Source: Prevotella jejuni
GTDB lineage: Bacteria; Bacteroidota; Bacteroidia; Bacteroidales; Bacteroidaceae
NCBI RefSeq assembly: GCF_900187995.1
Contig: NZ_FZNZ01000021.1
Location: 1 to 64,000, forward strand
Direction: 5' to 3'
Length of the DNA stretch: 64,000 nucleotides
Shown: piece by piece, positions 1 through 9,940 of the stretch
How the letters are laid out: each line of letters starts with the position of its first letter
Position numbering within the stretch: position 1 is the first letter of the stretch
Notes under the pieces: model-generated
What the model saw: only the letters and a program-made list of their open reading frames with translations
What the model was told of the DNA's origin: nothing
Databases searched by the model: none
Made by a program: the position numbers and the translations under genes

Positions 1-309
1 TTACTGTCTCCATTCAAAGAGCATATCAAGTCTATTACAACTGACAATGGTACAGAATTCGCTTGTCATGAAATGATAGCCAAAAGCCTTGGTGTTACCA
101 TATATTTTGCTGACCCATACGCTTCATGGCAGAAAGGCGCTATAGAAAATGCTAACGGACTAATTAGGCAATACGTGCCAAAAAAAGAAACCTTTGAGCA
201 TATCAGCCAGCAACAAATAACTAAGTATTCAAAGAAAATTAACATGAGACCAAGAAAGAAATTAGATTTTAAAACACCACAGGACTGCTTTTACGAACTA
301 ATTAAGTAA
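1..309 (+). pseudogene. IS30-family transposase, C-terminal part (runs off left edge)
   Basis: The frame is open from base 1 and ends at a TAA at 307-309. It encodes the end of a DDE integrase-type core: a TTDNGTEF block carries the second catalytic Asp, and a GAIENANGLIRQYVPK block carries the catalytic Glu, the usual IS30-family layout. The final residues (KKLDFKTPQDCF) are also typical of IS30. The N-terminal half lies outside the window, so intactness cannot be judged. It overlaps the 3' end of the convergent RipA-like gene by 8 bp. Confidence 0.85.
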
Positions 310-1135
310 ATTTGCACTTGCTTGTTGAATTCACGAACAACCCTTTACACCATCTAATGATAAAAAAAGATAAAACAATAATAGCGAAACCTACGGCTGT
401 TTTGTAGCAAGTTTTAAAATCGTAATTTTCTAAAAGAGCACCCCCACCCATCTCTTTAAGTAATATTATCAACCAGCTAAATGTTATGATAAGGCTAGCC
501 ATTTGATTTATTTTTGATACAGAAAATGGATAGAGTCCCATAAAATTTAACTTTGTATCTCTATGGATCTTTATAATCCCAAATATAGGCACCCCAATTT
601 CTGTGCTTAGTTCCTCAATATGAGCTTCCCAGTTTTCTTGCCAAAACTTACTTCCTCGGTTTGCCATATACCATAAAAGGGATAATAAGAAACCTAAAGC
701 TGCAAGAAGTAGAAGTAGCCATTCTTTTTCACTATCAGATAGTTCTCTTATTTGCAACACTTTATAGTATCCGCCAAAAACAGCACCTATAAAAAGCACG
801 AAGTAGCCTGTTCGTTTCCAATATAGCTCAATCTCAATTTTTCTTGTATCGAGTGCTATATCAAGAGCCTTATTTATCAGATCTTTATTCGGAGCTTCTT
901 TTTTCTGGATTTCTTCTTTCGTGGTATTTCCGTCATAGGCTGTGTGCTTCCAATATAACCCAATCTCAAATTTTCTTGTATCAGGTGCTATTTCACGAGA
1001 TTTATTTATCTGATCTTTATTTGGGACTTCTTTTTTCGTGGCATCTCGGTCAGGGGTAGAGTCCGCTGCAGAATGATAACACTTTATGTATTCTTGTTTT
1101 GATATACTTTCACCTTTTTTCTTTGCTTGTTCCAT
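302..1135 (-). CDS. RipA-like octameric membrane protein with a duplicated N-terminal motif
   Basis: The 277-aa product has a soluble N-terminus of about 95 residues and four predicted membrane segments (YFVLFIGAVFGGYY, WLLLLLAALGFLLSLLWY, MASLIITFSWLIILL, AVGFAIIVLSFFIIRW). The block NKALDIALDTRKIEIELYWKR before the first segment resembles the start of proteins annotated as RipA-family octameric membrane proteins; I recall this from memory. The same block occurs a second time in diverged form (NKSREIAPDTRKFEIGLYWKH) about 45 residues upstream, so the N-terminus is an internal tandem duplication. The gene follows the STAND/nuclease operon on the same strand, but a terminator-like hairpin and its own -7 box lie between them. 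Function is unknown. Confidence 0.6.
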   Translation of the reverse strand: MEQAKKKGESISKQEYIKCYHSAADSTPDRDATKKEVPNKDQINKSREIAPDTRKFEIGLYWKHTAYDGNTTKEEIQKKEAPNKDLINKALDIALDTRKIEIELYWKRTGYFVLFIGAVFGGYYKVLQIRELSDSEKEWLLLLLAALGFLLSLLWYMANRGSKFWQENWEAHIEELSTEIGVPIFGIIKIHRDTKLNFMGLYPFSVSKINQMASLIITFSWLIILLKEMGGGALLENYDFKTCYKTAVGFAIIVLSFFIIRWCKGLFVNSTSKCKFT

Positions 1136-1159
1136 AGTGTTTGATTAATGTAAAAAGCC

Positions 1160-1181
1160 CCAATGGCATTTCTACCATTGG
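1160..1181 (-). terminator. Rho-independent terminator-like hairpin
   Basis: CCAATGG (1160-1166) pairs with CCATTGG (1175-1181) around an 8-nt loop. On the minus strand the stem is followed by a CTTTTT tract. It lies between the end of the nuclease gene (1440) and the start of the RipA-like gene (1135), so it could end the operon transcript or attenuate the membrane-protein gene. Confidence 0.55.
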
Positions 1182-1382
1182 AGCAAGGTTATAATATTAT
1201 TTTACTTCACTTCCTCAAACTTATCCTATACTGATAATCAGTGATTTATATTTCTATGGTACAAATAATGACCGTTGTGAATATCCTGAACAATAGAAAT
1301 CAATAATCAACGAGAGCTATCCGTACTCTCATTGTACCGATAATATCTATCCTTTGTTCTGTATTCCTATTTCGTGGTTGCA

Positions 1383-1391
1383 AAGGTACTG
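1383..1391 (-). promoter_or_regulatory. Bacteroidota -7 box (TACCTTTG)
   Basis: Read on the minus strand the site is TACCTTTG, matching TAnnTTTG. I found no convincing -33 TTTG at the normal distance. It would drive the RipA-like gene with a leader of about 240 nt containing the hairpin at 1160-1181. Confidence 0.35.
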
Positions 1392-1439
1392 AGATTTGTT
1401 TTCAGCCCTACGAATTCCTTTGGTATAAATATATTCCTT

Positions 1440-4400
1440 TCATGCAAATAGGATCATTGGATTTTCCACAATCTCTACTGCAGAAAGAAATGTGATATCA
1501 TTTTCTAGTTCATGTTCGAAGTATTTATAAGCATTTTCGTGATATGTCAAGAATATCGTCTTTACAGAGTATTCGTCATCAATTTCAGAAACATAGAACT
1601 TAAATTTATTAATATTATTCTTGCACCAAACATCTCTTTCTATTACATGGGACAATTCTTTAGTGACAATCTTTCTGTTCTGCTGTATTAATTCGTATAC
1701 TGTTCTACTCTCCGAGAAATTCTTAGCCTCTATACAAACAATCTGCTTGTTTTTTTTATTTATAAGAAGAATATCAATATCTCCAAGATCTTTGTCAGAA
1801 TTGAGGTTTTTGTCTGGCATAATCTTAACCTCTGAATCCACATATAAATAATCAAGAGACAGACTTTCATATAATCTCCTTACACTTATAGTGAACTCAC
1901 GACCTTTTTCTTTATTTACCTTTGATACAAGAGCCTGCATTTCTAGGGTAGTATTAACCACAGTTCCATTATTCAAACGTTCAACTCGAATCATCCAACT
2001 CTCATAAAGTGTTTTAGTTGAATAATAGATGTTGCCATCAAAGAGAATCCAGGGCCGTGCTGTAACTTGTACTGGACGATTAAATCTCTGAACCCATTTG
2101 TCACTAAACTTAAGATCACCATTATTGAGATCCTCCCTAAGGACAAAGTTAGCCTTAAATGCTTTCGCATTTTCTTCATCAAAAATGCCATTACAAACTG
2201 TTTCAAAGAACTCCTTCTCTGATATTACCATTACAGGTTTCTTATTATAGCTGGCATAATCAATAGATGCCGTTAGAACTTTACAATACGTCTCAAATGA
2301 GATGCCGAATTGCGCTTTATAAGCCTTTATAAAGATTTCATCATTTTTATTGATGGAGGATGTTGGCATCAGATTATGTAATTTTGTGTACAATTCTGGA
2401 TTACTCATAGACAACTCTCTCAGCCTATAAAAATAGGAGTTTAGTTTATCAATCATAGGCTTTGGCATAACCAGTCTTCCATTTTTGAGAATTGTCAACT
2501 CTGAACCTTTTATTTTTTCTCCTAATTGATCCATATATACACCCATGTTCAAACTAAAGTGCATAAGAGCAAACAGGCGATCCAGCGTCTCTAATCTAGG
2601 TTTTCCTCCAGTATTGTGAATACCATTCAGAACAATGGTTTCAATCATACCTTGTGTTAATGTATTCATCTCAGAATATTCATTGACATAATCAAGCTGA
2701 TTATCAAATGTAGCATCTAAAAAAGAATAGGCCTTGCTTAATGACTCATACCTTCGTTGTGTCAACTTCGACCAATAGATCATGGCATGATGGAGTTCGA
2801 GAAGACTTGTAAGAAGTTGTTTTGTATCCATTTCTGCCAACAGTTTTTGTACTTCAGCAAGGATATAATCAGATACCCGAATCATGATTTTCTTTGACTC
2901 TGCAAAATCAAAAATTTGTTCAGTCCCCTTCATGTTTAGGAAATCAGCAATCTCAGAAAGAACTTTGTCACAGTATCGGGAATTGACGTAATAGCATGAG
3001 TCAATACCATCCTTCTCGTCAATAATAGTTATATTTTCACTCTTGCCAACCTGAATAAATCTACCTGGTGCAGAATCAAACAATTGCATACCAACGTCAA
3101 ATAATGACTCGTTAGAAGAGAATCCACAATCTTTAATTGCTTTGAAAAATTGGCCTACTAACTCTCTCTCCAAAGTAGTTGTATCCGAACTCATTATTTT
3201 TTCTGGTACACAAAATACCATAGTATTGTCATTTACCTTTTTCCACTCGTAATCACTAATAGGCAAAATATATAATTCTACATGGAGAGTCCGACTAATA
3301 CTATCTATGCATAGCTTTTTCTCTACAGTAAACATCCAATTCATCAAGGCAATGGTTGCCTCTCTGCCAAATATACGAAGCATGTCTTTGCATTTCACGT
3401 GAACCCACAATTCGTACTTGGCTAACTGAAGCATGAGAACCCCCTTTACTTTCATATATGGTACGTAGATAGGAATCTGCTTAGGAATGTCTGCATAGTG
3501 TTTAACCATAACATGGCACCCTCGTGGTGCATATTGAACAATATGCTCATCATGTCCACACAAATATTTCTCACGCATTGATAGAACGTAACCTATTTCC
3601 ATGAATGTGATAGCTGGCATTTCATCCCGATAGAATGTATAATTATTAGAACAGTAGTACGCAAATCGATCAACTTCCTGGGTAAGAAGAGCAAAGTTTT
3701 GATCCAATTTATCTTGATCATAATAATATAGATTCAGCAGATTCATCCTACTCTGGCTCATGACGATTTTCAGTTCTTCAACCGAAAAATGAGTTATATC
3801 ACGACCAATAGTCATAAAGAGACCTTCCTCTGCCATCTCTTGTGTGACCAAGAATGTAAATATGGTTATATGTGGGTAGGCTTTATTTATTGCAGTCTCT
3901 GAATCCTTGACCGCTTGATCCAGTTTTGCTCTCTTATCTGCTAAGACAATTCCAATATTTGCAACCTTATCTTCATCAAAACGGAACCAAAGAAAAGGTG
4001 TATCTTGATAATTATTTTGTCCTATAAATGATCCATGACCATTTTGCAAGAGAAATCCAATTTCTTGAATCATCTCTTTTTCGATTAAAGAGAGGAGTGT
4101 TTTCTCGCCCAGTTCCTTTACAAGAATACCATAGCATAGTCTGTAAGCTAACCTTAAGAGATTAGCCGGGAAAAGAACTAAAAATTCTCCGCTATCAAGT
4201 TTTAAGAAAGGATGCAATTCAAATGTATCACTATGACCTAATTGAGATAATTCTTTTTCATACTCTTTCCTTTTCAGACATAATGACAATAGTTGCAGAT
4301 ACTTTTCCTCAACTTGGTATTTAGCCAAGATGGAGTTTACCTCAGCTTTATTAAAACAGGTATATGATTTATACTTTCCATATTCCTTGTAATTTGAGAA

Positions 4401-4862
4401 ATAAACTGATTCTGCATCGTATTTTCCACATACATTACGGCTATAGTTGAATCTATTTGCTATTTCATTAGATATTTCCAATATAGCATAGACAATTGCC
4501 AACTTATTTCGATCTATCTTATTCTTTTGAACCAAAAATAACAACTGACAGAGAAGATACTTATGAGTCAAATAGAACGCAGAGAATACCTTGTAAGAAC
4601 CAATCGGAGTGTTTACAGTTTCAACAAACAGCCTTTCCTGTGGATCTTCAATCTGTGGATTGCCATACTCAAGAATTCTATCTATGTGGAACCAATCATG
4701 CTTTCCTCGTTTCCACATCAAATACGCTTCGACCAAAGCCATTTCCAACCTATAACAGAAACTGGAATTTTCCTGTAACACAGACAAATAGGAGAGATAC
4801 TTAAGTACCTTCTCTCTCTTCAAGTTATGATAGAATTTATTTTTCATTATAGTACTATTCAT
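1440..4862 (-). CDS. Large protein with C-terminal PD-(D/E)XK nuclease-like domain, partner of the STAND NTPase
   Basis: The 1140-aa protein is not one I recognise over its first 1000 residues, which look mostly helical with no signal peptide and no P-loop. Near the C-terminus, residues 1027-1047 read GDIDILL, then IVCIEAK: an Asp at 1030, a beta strand, then E1045-x-K1047. This is the core of restriction-endonuclease-fold (Mrr/NERD-like) nucleases. The gene begins 19 bp after the STAND gene ends, so the two are very likely one transcript. The start is ATG 4862; an in-frame ATG at 4847 is an alternative. Its position after an XRE regulator and a STAND NTPase with its own nuclease-like N-terminus suggests an anti-phage or anti-plasmid role. 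This is inference; the nuclease motif is what can be seen. Confidence 0.65.
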   Translation of the reverse strand: MNSTIMKNKFYHNLKREKVLKYLSYLSVLQENSSFCYRLEMALVEAYLMWKRGKHDWFHIDRILEYGNPQIEDPQERLFVETVNTPIGSYKVFSAFYLTHKYLLCQLLFLVQKNKIDRNKLAIVYAILEISNEIANRFNYSRNVCGKYDAESVYFSNYKEYGKYKSYTCFNKAEVNSILAKYQVEEKYLQLLSLCLKRKEYEKELSQLGHSDTFELHPFLKLDSGEFLVLFPANLLRLAYRLCYGILVKELGEKTLLSLIEKEMIQEIGFLLQNGHGSFIGQNNYQDTPFLWFRFDEDKVANIGIVLADKRAKLDQAVKDSETAINKAYPHITIFTFLVTQEMAEEGLFMTIGRDITHFSVEELKIVMSQSRMNLLNLYYYDQDKLDQNFALLTQEVDRFAYYCSNNYTFYRDEMPAITFMEIGYVLSMREKYLCGHDEHIVQYAPRGCHVMVKHYADIPKQIPIYVPYMKVKGVLMLQLAKYELWVHVKCKDMLRIFGREATIALMNWMFTVEKKLCIDSISRTLHVELYILPISDYEWKKVNDNTMVFCVPEKIMSSDTTTLERELVGQFFKAIKDCGFSSNESLFDVGMQLFDSAPGRFIQVGKSENITIIDEKDGIDSCYYVNSRYCDKVLSEIADFLNMKGTEQIFDFAESKKIMIRVSDYILAEVQKLLAEMDTKQLLTSLLELHHAMIYWSKLTQRRYESLSKAYSFLDATFDNQLDYVNEYSEMNTLTQGMIETIVLNGIHNTGGKPRLETLDRLFALMHFSLNMGVYMDQLGEKIKGSELTILKNGRLVMPKPMIDKLNSYFYRLRELSMSNPELYTKLHNLMPTSSINKNDEIFIKAYKAQFGISFETYCKVLTASIDYASYNKKPVMVISEKEFFETVCNGIFDEENAKAFKANFVLREDLNNGDLKFSDKWVQRFNRPVQVTARPWILFDGNIYYSTKTLYESWMIRVERLNNGTVVNTTLEMQALVSKVNKEKGREFTISVRRLYESLSLDYLYVDSEVKIMPDKNLNSDKDLGDIDILLINKKNKQIVCIEAKNFSESRTVYELIQQNRKIVTKELSHVIERDVWCKNNINKFKFYVSEIDDEYSVKTIFLTYHENAYKYFEHELENDITFLSAVEIVENPMILFA

Positions 4863-4881
4863 TTAACTACAAAATAGTAAG

Positions 4882-7800
4882 TTATATACCTAACTTTTCT
4901 ATTGCATCATTTATAATATAAGAATTCGCAATGACATATTCATCAAACAAGTCCATTATTTTGTTCATTGCGTCCAAATTTTCCTCTTCTTTCATTTGCT
5001 TATATATGCCTAATAAAAGTTTCACAATTTTTTCTCTAAGATAAAAATCATTAGCATGTAAGAAGTCATGTGCTTTTATATACATGTAGCAATCTAATGG
5101 TAGCATATTAGCACATTTTTCTAGGTATTTAATCTGAGAAAAACGTTCCCTATGCATTTTATTATTCCAATTCTTTGTAATCTCCTTAAATAGATTAAAA
5201 TCTTCTACAGATAGGTCATCTATATGATATTCATATGATTTTACAATATCTTCTCTATTATCCGCAATGTGGCATAACACAATATCGTTTGCAGTTTCCC
5301 TATAACAAGGTTCAGAAATATTTTTTAAGGAAAGTCTTACCGTCATCGCTATGACTTTCTCGTCATTCAACGATAAAATTTTATAAAGATTTTGTTTGCA
5401 TACATTCCTTATATTTTTATGGTATAATCCATAAAAGAATATCTGAGTTAATATCTCATGGCATCTATTATCTTTCATAAGTTCTACAATGTATGCACAC
5501 ACGGAATCTGTTTTAAAATAATAATAAGACTGTATCACATCTGCTCTTACCATTAGTCCGTAGGATCCACTACCAGATAAATAAACAGAGAATAATTTGT
5601 CAGTTAGCACTTCATCATAATATTCCTTATAGTATATGTAAAATAAAACCTCTAAGCGCAATTCTATTGATAAGTCCTTATATAATAGGTTTAAAAGATT
5701 ATAGATCTGGGCACGACGGGTGGATAACGCACAAATAGATATAAGGATGTTCAATGCATGACCTTGAAAACTATTGATAGCAATACCCAATTTGTGTTGT
5801 ACAATATCTGCTAAGCTTTTACAGTGCAAATCTTCTTGTTCATCTTTTAAAAGTAATGGCTGCTTTATTGCTTGTATAAGTATCGGTATCAAATCATCTA
5901 TCACACCATTTTCTTCCTTTGTATAGTTCATAGCAAGTTGTTCAAAAGTATATGTGCTATTTTTTATATAGTTCACTTTCATATACCTTTGGAACAATGG
6001 GACTAACTCTTTTTTATTAGTCCCACCTAAAAGTAATCCTAATAATCCTGCTTCTTGGTACATGGATTTGATGTTTGGATTATCATGTAAAGAAAAGATG
6101 AATTTCTTATACTTTTCTGGAGAATTCTCTACACATTTAGTAAATGCTTCTGCATGTACTCTTAGACTAATTGGCGAAAAATTTCCTTTGCGGAAAGCCT
6201 TGTGCTCATCTAATTTATCAAAAGAGGATAGCCAATTCTCGGGAGAGAAATGATTATAAACTTCTTGCGTTGTTATACCTCCACAAATGGATGCAGCTGT
6301 TACATGATAGTCAGGTTTTTCATTTTGATATATACCATTGAAACGCCGACAAAGTTCTTGTTTGCACCGTTTGGCGTCTTTCGACAAAGTTGATTCCAAA
6401 ATGGTACAACATAGTAACTGCCACTTATGCCAGCCAAGAAAAGGTAGTACAAGTTTATTGAAACTTCTATCATTGTTATGTATATAGTCTCCTTTTGATC
6501 TGTATTTCAAAATATACACCTGATACTTTACTTGTTCTTCATGCGAAATTGAAAGATACCATTTAGATAGAGCTTCTAAAAAATAATACCTAACGTCACC
6601 GAATTCAATAAACTTATCTAATTCTTCATTATTCGATATTAAATTCTTGATATATGTGTCAAATAGAGTTGGCTTTGCAGCAATTACCTTGAAAGATAAA
6701 ATAAACGCAGATTCCTCCTCAAGAGATAATAATTTTTCCACCATAGAGGTACCAAAATCTTGTTCCCCAATATATTGTATGAGGAGATTTCCTAACCAGT
6801 CAAAAAACTTTTCTGGATAATCAGACATATAGTTACTGAAAATTTCATTTGTCGAATACCACTGATAGCTTTGCTTTCTCGTCCTGGAAACTATCTGTAA
6901 AAAGCAGTCGTATGTTAGCATTAAAAACTCTTTGGGGTACTCCTTATAGAGCCTATCACATATCTGTTCAAACAGCTCATAATCGTTATGCGATTCATTT
7001 TTATTGTTATTTAAAAAATAATTAATAAGAAGTTCTTTTGTTTCTTTCAAAGCAAAGTTCAAATTGGTATCAATTGCATCCATGACACAACTTGCCAAAT
7101 AAATATTGGACTTTGCTTTTAAGTTAATGTAACTTTCTCTTACTTTCTCATTCGAATAATCATTATGATTACGCAATATCCACATCGTAATTTCCTCTTT
7201 AGTAGAAATATCCTTTATAGTATCTACCATGTCATAAATGTCGTCGGGAAATGTCGATGCATAATTGGAAAACAAAATTCGCAGTGGATCCAAGTAATCG
7301 TTTTCGGTGGTAAGGCCAGCCACAAAAGGTTGTATCAAGTCCTTTATCGTCGGGAACCATAAAGGATTCGATGTTGTCGAAAGGAAATAAATAAATAATT
7401 GATGGTTGAGTTTGGGCAACTTCTTAATGATATCAATCTCGAACTTATATACAGCATCACTATATGAGAGTATAGAAAGAGCCAGTTGTTTCAGATGCAA
7501 ACGAATATCATCAGAAAATATTATTGTATTAATATCTTTTTTATACAAGGAGTCAGAATGTTCCCTCTCAAAATCTAAGAAAATTTTAATTGAGGAACGT
7601 ATCTCTAATCCTTGAAATCGTTTTTTCAATTCAGTAATAAAAGACTTCTTATTTGATGCATAATACCTTGCAAGTACATAATCGTAAAAACTTTGATGAA
7701 AGAACGAGATTCTTTTATTGTCATACTTTACGATGCATTCGCTTGCTAAATACCTTGTCGCATTATTGTTTCCAGCCGTTATTAACCATGTTGGAGTTAA

Positions 7801-9177
7801 AGTTTCCGCTTCTTGAACAGACTTTGCAATTTCAAACATGACATCTTCCAAATTACTACAAGACGTATGTTCGCTTGCATAATTTAGCAATGACAACCAC
7901 AAGCCATCATATAACTCCATGTAGTTTTGATAATTGTATTCTCTAACATTGCCAGAGCCATATAACCTACAAAAGACATCTAGATATTGGGCAGTTTTTA
8001 GTATAGTAATTGTTTGGGATGTTAATTTACAATAAAGACCAGAATCTAATTTGTTAATAACATACTCAACATCCTTATCATCAAATCTATTCACCTCAAT
8101 AGCAGTGCTATGCTCTTTTAATTGACTTAATGATGGGTCATATTCTAAATCATACTTCCTACAAGACACTATTATTCTTATGTCTTTGCTATACTCCTTT
8201 TCCCATGCAGCAATTACATTCAAGAGTATATTTAGCTTATCTCTATCGTTAGATAAATATTGGGATAATGCATCTATTTGGTCTATAATAAAAACAACTC
8301 TCTTATGCTCAGATACTAATAAATCCAGTGAAGCGTGTAATCTCTCCAAAGAAAAATCAGAAGTTTCATTTTCTGTAATGTTGTAATAATCTGCCTTAAT
8401 CGTCAGACACTTAATTCCTGATGCGGTAAGTTTATCCAGTAAATCCTTAATGATAACAGTTTTCCCGACTCCTGCATTTCCAACCAAAAGTTTTAATTGA
8501 CAATCTTTAGATGTCAAATCGCCTTGTATCCAATCAAATAATTGATCTGTTTCTTTTCTAGCTATATGAGATTCTTTTAATCCATAAAATGTAGTCGTTA
8601 TTCCTTCAAAAGATTTCAGGTTTACATCTAAAAAATCTAATAGTTTTGACTTCTCATCTTTTAATGATAACATTTGCTCATGGTATAATGTCTCCCATAA
8701 ATCAATGACCGAGTCAACATTATTTTCTGTAAGATTTTCGTTGTCTTTAAAATAATACCTGTAAGTCTGTTGAATATTTTCCGAGTTAGCAATTTGACTC
8801 TCAACAAAAACTCTGTCAATATACTTCCAATAAACGATATCGTTGTTAGTATCACAAGTGATAAACAAAACAACTTCTCCTTTCATTCTATGGGCATACG
8901 CAAGAAGCGATGTCGGGATGTCATAACAGACGCCCTTCTCCCTGATAGCGTTGTTATTATAATGCTTTATCTGCACCGTAACTTTTGCGACAATTGTATC
9001 ATCGACATCCAAAATACTAATATACCCATCTGTATTTGCTTCTGTTCCACCTTCTTCAATGTTAGAAGTGTCAACCCTTTTATCTTCTAGGATTTTCCGT
9101 AGTAGCCGAACAGATTTTTCATCCAAACGTTTTGAAGCCCAAGATGATTTATTGGGCTGTAAATTCAGATCTTTCAT
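4882..9177 (-). CDS. STAND NTPase with N-terminal DUF4365-like nuclease domain and long helical-repeat C-terminus (Avs-like)
   Basis: The 1431-aa protein has three parts. Residues 1-170 look like a DUF4365-type restriction-fold domain: an acidic cluster and NTDGYISI (D50), then VTVQIKHY with the Q69-x-K71 signature. Residues about 200-520 are a STAND-type P-loop ATPase: Walker A GNAGVGKT at 233-240, Walker B VVFIIDQIDAL at 294-304, then SCRKYDL. Residues 520-1431 are long helical repeats rich in Leu, Lys and Asn, the usual place of the target sensor in antiviral STAND proteins. Effector, then NTPase, then repeats is the Avs/nSTAND layout. Its ATG overlaps the stop of the XRE gene (ATGA at 9174-9177), so they are translationally coupled. 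The target recognised cannot be read from sequence. It could also be a non-defensive STAND signalling protein. Confidence 0.75.
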   Translation of the reverse strand: MKDLNLQPNKSSWASKRLDEKSVRLLRKILEDKRVDTSNIEEGGTEANTDGYISILDVDDTIVAKVTVQIKHYNNNAIREKGVCYDIPTSLLAYAHRMKGEVVLFITCDTNNDIVYWKYIDRVFVESQIANSENIQQTYRYYFKDNENLTENNVDSVIDLWETLYHEQMLSLKDEKSKLLDFLDVNLKSFEGITTTFYGLKESHIARKETDQLFDWIQGDLTSKDCQLKLLVGNAGVGKTVIIKDLLDKLTASGIKCLTIKADYYNITENETSDFSLERLHASLDLLVSEHKRVVFIIDQIDALSQYLSNDRDKLNILLNVIAAWEKEYSKDIRIIVSCRKYDLEYDPSLSQLKEHSTAIEVNRFDDKDVEYVINKLDSGLYCKLTSQTITILKTAQYLDVFCRLYGSGNVREYNYQNYMELYDGLWLSLLNYASEHTSCSNLEDVMFEIAKSVQEAETLTPTWLITAGNNNATRYLASECIVKYDNKRISFFHQSFYDYVLARYYASNKKSFITELKKRFQGLEIRSSIKIFLDFEREHSDSLYKKDINTIIFSDDIRLHLKQLALSILSYSDAVYKFEIDIIKKLPKLNHQLFIYFLSTTSNPLWFPTIKDLIQPFVAGLTTENDYLDPLRILFSNYASTFPDDIYDMVDTIKDISTKEEITMWILRNHNDYSNEKVRESYINLKAKSNIYLASCVMDAIDTNLNFALKETKELLINYFLNNNKNESHNDYELFEQICDRLYKEYPKEFLMLTYDCFLQIVSRTRKQSYQWYSTNEIFSNYMSDYPEKFFDWLGNLLIQYIGEQDFGTSMVEKLLSLEEESAFILSFKVIAAKPTLFDTYIKNLISNNEELDKFIEFGDVRYYFLEALSKWYLSISHEEQVKYQVYILKYRSKGDYIHNNDRSFNKLVLPFLGWHKWQLLCCTILESTLSKDAKRCKQELCRRFNGIYQNEKPDYHVTAASICGGITTQEVYNHFSPENWLSSFDKLDEHKAFRKGNFSPISLRVHAEAFTKCVENSPEKYKKFIFSLHDNPNIKSMYQEAGLLGLLLGGTNKKELVPLFQRYMKVNYIKNSTYTFEQLAMNYTKEENGVIDDLIPILIQAIKQPLLLKDEQEDLHCKSLADIVQHKLGIAINSFQGHALNILISICALSTRRAQIYNLLNLLYKDLSIELRLEVLFYIYYKEYYDEVLTDKLFSVYLSGSGSYGLMVRADVIQSYYYFKTDSVCAYIVELMKDNRCHEILTQIFFYGLYHKNIRNVCKQNLYKILSLNDEKVIAMTVRLSLKNISEPCYRETANDIVLCHIADNREDIVKSYEYHIDDLSVEDFNLFKEITKNWNNKMHRERFSQIKYLEKCANMLPLDCYMYIKAHDFLHANDFYLREKIVKLLLGIYKQMKEEENLDAMNKIMDLFDEYVIANSYIINDAIEKLGI

Positions 9178-9404
9178 TTAAGTTGCTCTTTACTCAATTC
9201 CTTATCTACAAACACTATTAAATCCTTTGGATTAACCTGCAAAATCTCTGCTGTCTGAAATAGTAATTCGAGGCTTGGCTGTCGACGATTGCAAACGTAG
9301 GAGTTCACAATAGTGAAACTCTTACCGAGTTTCTCTGCAAGCCATGTTTGCTTAATCCCTTTTTCGATAAGCACCTCTTTAATTCTATTAGTTGGACTTT
9401 CCAT
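9174..9404 (-). CDS. XRE-family helix-turn-helix regulator
   Basis: The short protein (76 aa from ATG 9404, 79 aa from ATG 9413) is a single Cro/C1-type HTH: RIKEVLIEKGIKQTWLAEKLGK, then SFTIVNSYVCNRRQPSLELL. The shorter start is preferred because the -7 box at 9425-9432 puts the RNA start only a few bases before 9413. It overlaps the STAND start by 4 nt. Small XRE proteins at the head of toxic nuclease operons usually act as controllers, as the C proteins of restriction-modification loci do. Autoregulation is likely here but inferred. Confidence 0.85.
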   Translation of the reverse strand: MESPTNRIKEVLIEKGIKQTWLAEKLGKSFTIVNSYVCNRRQPSLELLFQTAEILQVNPKDLIVFVDKELSKEQLK

Positions 9405-9424
9405 AAATATCATCTGATTGTTTG

Positions 9425-9432
9425 CAAATATA
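9425..9432 (-). promoter_or_regulatory. -7 box of the XRE-STAND-nuclease operon
   Basis: TATATTTG on the minus strand fits TAnnTTTG. The -33 region (about 9452-9456) is A/T-rich without a clear TTG. The box lies right after the terminator at 9456-9485, so the operon is isolated from upstream transcription. Confidence 0.5.
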
Positions 9433-9455
9433 GTAAATTTTCTTGTATAAAATAC

Positions 9456-9485
9456 TTAATAAGAGGGGAAATTCCCTCTTATTAA
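9456..9485 (-). terminator. Strong intrinsic terminator
   Basis: A perfect 12-bp stem (9456-9467 with 9474-9485, TTAATAAGAGGG arm) has a 6-nt loop. It lies 17 bp after the end of the small minus-strand ORF at 9503 and just before the defence operon promoter. Confidence 0.75.
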
Positions 9486-9502
9486 AGTTTATGTGTTCAA
9501 CA

Positions 9503-9754
9503 CTATTTACTCTTCTTATTTTGCAGGTTATTCTGCATCAAACTATCTGCCTTTTGCTTCAATTCCATGTCGTAATTATCGGCTTTTTCCTTGATTAGCT
9601 TGATAATCTTTTCATTGCGATGAATGTCAAATACATCGTTAAGCCATAGGATTTCCTTTGGGCTACATCCTCTCCAAACTCTGATGATACGAAATTTCAA
9701 GGCATCATCTTTGTTTTGCTGTTTGCGTTGCCACAAGAAGTAATTGCTGACCAA
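9503..9754 (-). CDS. Small hypothetical protein, possibly a gene remnant
   Basis: The 83-aa frame starts with TTG and has a stop only nine codons upstream, so it may be N-terminally truncated. It is rich in Lys and Asn in its second half (EKIIKLIKEKADNYDMELKQKADSLM), likely a coiled helix. A clean terminator directly after it supports a genuine 3' end. I do not recognise the family. Confidence 0.35.
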   Translation of the reverse strand: MVSNYFLWQRKQQNKDDALKFRIIRVWRGCSPKEILWLNDVFDIHRNEKIIKLIKEKADNYDMELKQKADSLMQNNLQNKKSK

Positions 9755-9940
9755 AGAAACAAAACAATACGGCAGTTGTCACAACCATATAAGTAAAGAC
9801 CTTCGAGGATTTAATATCAAAGCTATGCCTATAGAAATATTCTTGTTGTTTTGGAAGTTCTTTCTGCACCTTTACTCTACAAACCTTATATCTGTCACCA
9901 GTTTATCAATTGATTTACTATCCTCGTTTTTGATACGTAT

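Larger units (their letters stand above)
1136..1439. other. Intergenic stretch, 304 bp
   Basis: It holds the hairpin at 1160-1181 and the -7 box near 1383-1391. I see no credible gene, tRNA or IS end in the remainder. Confidence 0.6.
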
